From Coriobacteriaceae bacterium (GTDB lineage Bacteria > Actinomycetota > Coriobacteriia > Coriobacteriales > Coriobacteriaceae): 64,000 nt of DNA. The DNA is taken from assembly GCA_902399975.1 (NCBI GenBank), contig CABOHA010000003.1, positions 185,266 to 249,265 of the forward strand, read 5' to 3'. This document shows positions 62,369 to 64,000 of the stretch, piece after piece (within the stretch, counting starts at the first letter, position 1; the number at the start of each line of letters is the position of its first letter). The notes below the pieces were generated by a model, which worked only from the letters and a program-made list of their open reading frames with translations, was not told where the DNA came from and ran no database searches. The position numbers and the translations under genes are program-made.

Positions 62369-62399
62369 GGCTCCTCCGAAACAATGTCGAATTCATTCC

Positions 62400-62430
62400 T
62401 TGACCTAAAGTCAGGTTTAGGTATTACCTT
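62400..62430 (+). promoter_or_regulatory. MerR-type promoter/operator
   Basis: TTGACC (62400-62405), a dyad CCTAAA-n6-TTTAGG (62404-62421) in the spacer and TACCTT (62425-62430) as -10, giving a 19-bp spacer, as expected for MerR-activated promoters. Confidence 0.7.
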
Positions 62431-62473
62431 CATTCTCGTCAATGTAAATCGGGAGCGCAAGGGGTATTCCGTA

Positions 62474-63013
62474 ATGGACAAAACGGTTTTGATAGTTTCT
62501 TCAAGTCCACGAAAGAATGGCAATTCCGAGACGCTGGCGGAGGCTTTCGCCAACGGCGCGCGGGAGGCAGGTCACAGCGTTGAGACCGTGCGTCTGCGCG
62601 AGAAGCAAATGGGCTTCTGCAGGGGCTGCCTTGCCTGCTTAAAGTTGGGGCGTTGCGTCATCCAAGACGATGCCGTGGAAATTGCCGCCAAAATGCACGA
62701 TGCGGATGTGCTGGTGTTTGCAACGCCCGTCTACTACTACAGCGTCTGCGGCCAGCTCAAAACCATGCTGGACCGCGCTAACCCGCTTTTTGGCTCCGAT
62801 TATGCATTCACCGAGGCATATCTGTTGGCGACGGCGGCGGAGAACGGGCGCTCGACCTTCGACGGGGCGAAAAAGGCGATGCAGGGATGGGTTGACTGTT
62901 TCTCCCGCTGCACGCTCGCTGGAACGGTTTTCGCCGGCGGCGTGAACGGCGTGGGCGAAATCGCCGGGCATCCCGCTCTGGAGCAGGCGCGGCGAATGGG
63001 CATGGGAATCTAG
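62474..63013 (+). CDS. NAD(P)H-dependent FMN reductase / iron-sulfur flavoprotein-like
   Basis: 179 residues with a flavodoxin-like fold: FMN phosphate loop SSSPRKNGNSETL near the start and ATPVYYYSVCGQLKTMLDR near residue 85. A cysteine cluster CRGCLACLKLGRC (about 48-60) resembles the compact motif of iron-sulfur flavoproteins, so it may hold a cluster. Start 62474 is chosen because AAGGGG precedes it and the in-frame extension covers the MerR promoter. Confidence 0.88.
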   Translation: MDKTVLIVSSSPRKNGNSETLAEAFANGAREAGHSVETVRLREKQMGFCRGCLACLKLGRCVIQDDAVEIAAKMHDADVLVFATPVYYYSVCGQLKTMLDRANPLFGSDYAFTEAYLLATAAENGRSTFDGAKKAMQGWVDCFSRCTLAGTVFAGGVNGVGEIAGHPALEQARRMGMGI

Positions 63014-63076
63014 CCGGGCTGTTTGGCCGCGCGGAAACAGATTTGTGCCAAAACTATCGACAGGAGGAAATCGATC

Positions 63077-63841
63077 ATGGCAGTTAAACAGACGGCAGGC
63101 AGAGACGCCCTGGGGGAGTTCGCTCCCAAATTCGCACAGCTCAACGACGACGTGCTGTTCGGCGAGGTGTGGAGCCGGGAGGGTGAACTCTCCCTGCGCG
63201 ACCGCAGTGTGGTGACGGTGGTGGCCCTAATGGCGCAGGGGCTGACGGACTCTTCGTTCAAATATCACCTGACGTCCGCAAAGAACAACGGCGTGACCAA
63301 GGCGGAGATAGCGGAGATCCTTACGCATGCGGCGTTTTATGCGGGATGGCCCAAGGCGTGGGCGGCCTTTCGTATGGCGAAGGAGGCCTGGGCGGATGAC
63401 GATGCCACCGACGCAAAGGCCGAGCACCAAAACGAGATGGTTTTCCCTATCGGTGCCCCCAATGACGCCTTCGCGAAGTTCTTTATCGGTCAAAGCTACC
63501 TCGCGCCCCTTTCCACCGAGCAGGTCGGCGTCTTCAACGTGACGTTTGAGCCTGGCTGCCGCAACAACTGGCATATCCATCACGCCAAAAGCGGTGGCGG
63601 ACAGATCCTCGTCTGCGTGGCTGGTCGAGGGTTTTACCAGGAGTGGGGCAAGCCGGCACAGGAACTGCGCCCCGGCGACGTGGTCAACATCGCCCCGGGG
63701 GTGAAGCACTGGCACGGCGCTGCGCCCGACAGCTGGTTCTCGCATCTGGCGCTGGAGGTTCCGGGCGAGGATGCCTCCAACGAGTGGCTGGAGCCTGTGG
63801 ACGACGAGGATTATCTCAAAGCGACTGACAAGGAGGCTTAA
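63077..63841 (+). CDS. Carboxymuconolactone decarboxylase-like domain fused to cupin
   Basis: 254 residues. Residues about 10-105 match CMD/AhpD-like helical proteins (SLRDRSVVTVVALMAQGL, EIAEILTHAAFYAGWPKAW), but the AhpD redox CxxC is absent. Residues about 130-235 form a cupin with metal-binding histidines in NWHIHHAKSGGG and VKHWHG. Start 63077 follows GACAGGAGG. It is in an operon with the flavoprotein under the MerR-type promoter. Such fusions are found in quinone/aldehyde detoxification clusters; the reaction is unknown. Confidence 0.88.
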   Translation: MAVKQTAGRDALGEFAPKFAQLNDDVLFGEVWSREGELSLRDRSVVTVVALMAQGLTDSSFKYHLTSAKNNGVTKAEIAEILTHAAFYAGWPKAWAAFRMAKEAWADDDATDAKAEHQNEMVFPIGAPNDAFAKFFIGQSYLAPLSTEQVGVFNVTFEPGCRNNWHIHHAKSGGGQILVCVAGRGFYQEWGKPAQELRPGDVVNIAPGVKHWHGAAPDSWFSHLALEVPGEDASNEWLEPVDDEDYLKATDKEA

Positions 63842-64000
63842 ATACCTTCGCCGTCCGCGCCGCCGAGAGCAGCGTGCCCAAATCGGCCTGGATCGCCCCT
63901 GCCTTGCTTCCAAGCTGCAGCGGAGCCGAGCCGCCCGAGATGTTTACGCTCAAAAGGTACGCATCCGGCAGCTTCGCGGTCATGCTCCAGAACGGGAGCG
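63816..64000 (-). CDS. 3' end of a minus-strand gene cut by the window edge
   Basis: An open minus-strand frame enters from the right edge and stops at TGA 63816-63818. It reads MTAKLPDAYLLSVNISGG, then PLQLGSKAGAIQADLGTLLS, which has normal protein composition. It would overlap the convergent cupin gene by 26 bases. The family was not recognised; coding status is a judgement from composition. Confidence 0.4.
   Translation of the reverse strand, partial: LPFWSMTAKLPDAYLLSVNISGGSAPLQLGSKAGAIQADLGTLLSAARTAKVFKPPCQSL

Overview
The window looks like chromosome from a Collinsella-type gut Coriobacteriia. The sequence is G+C-rich with Actinobacteria-like codon use. It carries a GatCAB amidotransferase, an HPr-dependent PTS, a type III glutamine synthetase and many glycerol/alcohol dehydrogenases. 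The spaces between genes are unusually rich in perfect palindromes. The genus is inferred from general familiarity, not from a search.

Layout. 0-4.2 kb: a gene truncated by the left edge, then molybdenum cofactor genes (moaA and a moaC-mobB fusion) and a phosphoglycerate-mutase-like phosphatase. 4.3-8.9 kb: a beta-glucoside module (LicT-type antiterminator with a readable RAT/terminator leader, EIIBC permease, GH1 6-phospho-beta-glucosidase). The EIIA that the permease lacks may be the stand-alone protein at 27.9 kb. 9-14.2 kb: an MFS transporter and gatCAB. 14.5-21.8 kb: an AraC regulator divergent from two ABC half-exporters, then a small membrane-associated protein and an atypical P1B ATPase. 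21.9-25.4 kb: a PIN-domain toxin-antitoxin pair, a conserved unknown, tmRNA, a repeat field and a patatin. 25.4-29.4 kb: rplM-rpsI, glmM, EIIA and nagB. 29.8-36 kb: a 999-residue ATPase/BTAD regulator, yhbY, a methyltransferase and a PFL/UPF0210 protein. 36-42.8 kb: metH, a separate MetH reactivation protein and metF, divergent from glnN. 42.8-43.8 kb: a repeat field around tRNA-Glu. 43.8-48.1 kb: a single-chain MurT-GatD and two unknown helical-repeat-like proteins. 48.6-54.8 kb: three iron/zinc polyol-alcohol dehydrogenases, a four-cluster ferredoxin and ychF. 55.2-58.8 kb: a small XRE regulator with a perfect operator, asparaginase and guaA. 59-64 kb: accessory DNA with three SAM methyltransferases behind an iron-box-like site, decayed sequence, and a MerR-controlled flavoprotein/cupin pair.

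The most unusual material is non-coding. Two 141-142 bp nested hairpins (14156-14296 and 34386-34527, the latter on the minus strand) share an asymmetric core and a CACATTAAGTG inner hairpin. Both sit a few bases after a stop codon, in sense orientation. Their outer arms differ, which suggests compensatory evolution of a structured 3'-UTR element. Further repeat families are a pair of ~140-160 bp palindromes at 7 kb, dispersed CACAAAGGGGCCAGG-type palindromes, CCATCACAACATTCGA palindromes, twin 55-bp hairpins at 43.6 kb and a 219-bp MITE-like element at 42.9 kb.

Limits: no database search, folding or alignment program was used. Product names rest on motif recognition. Transport substrates and regulatory calls are inferences.
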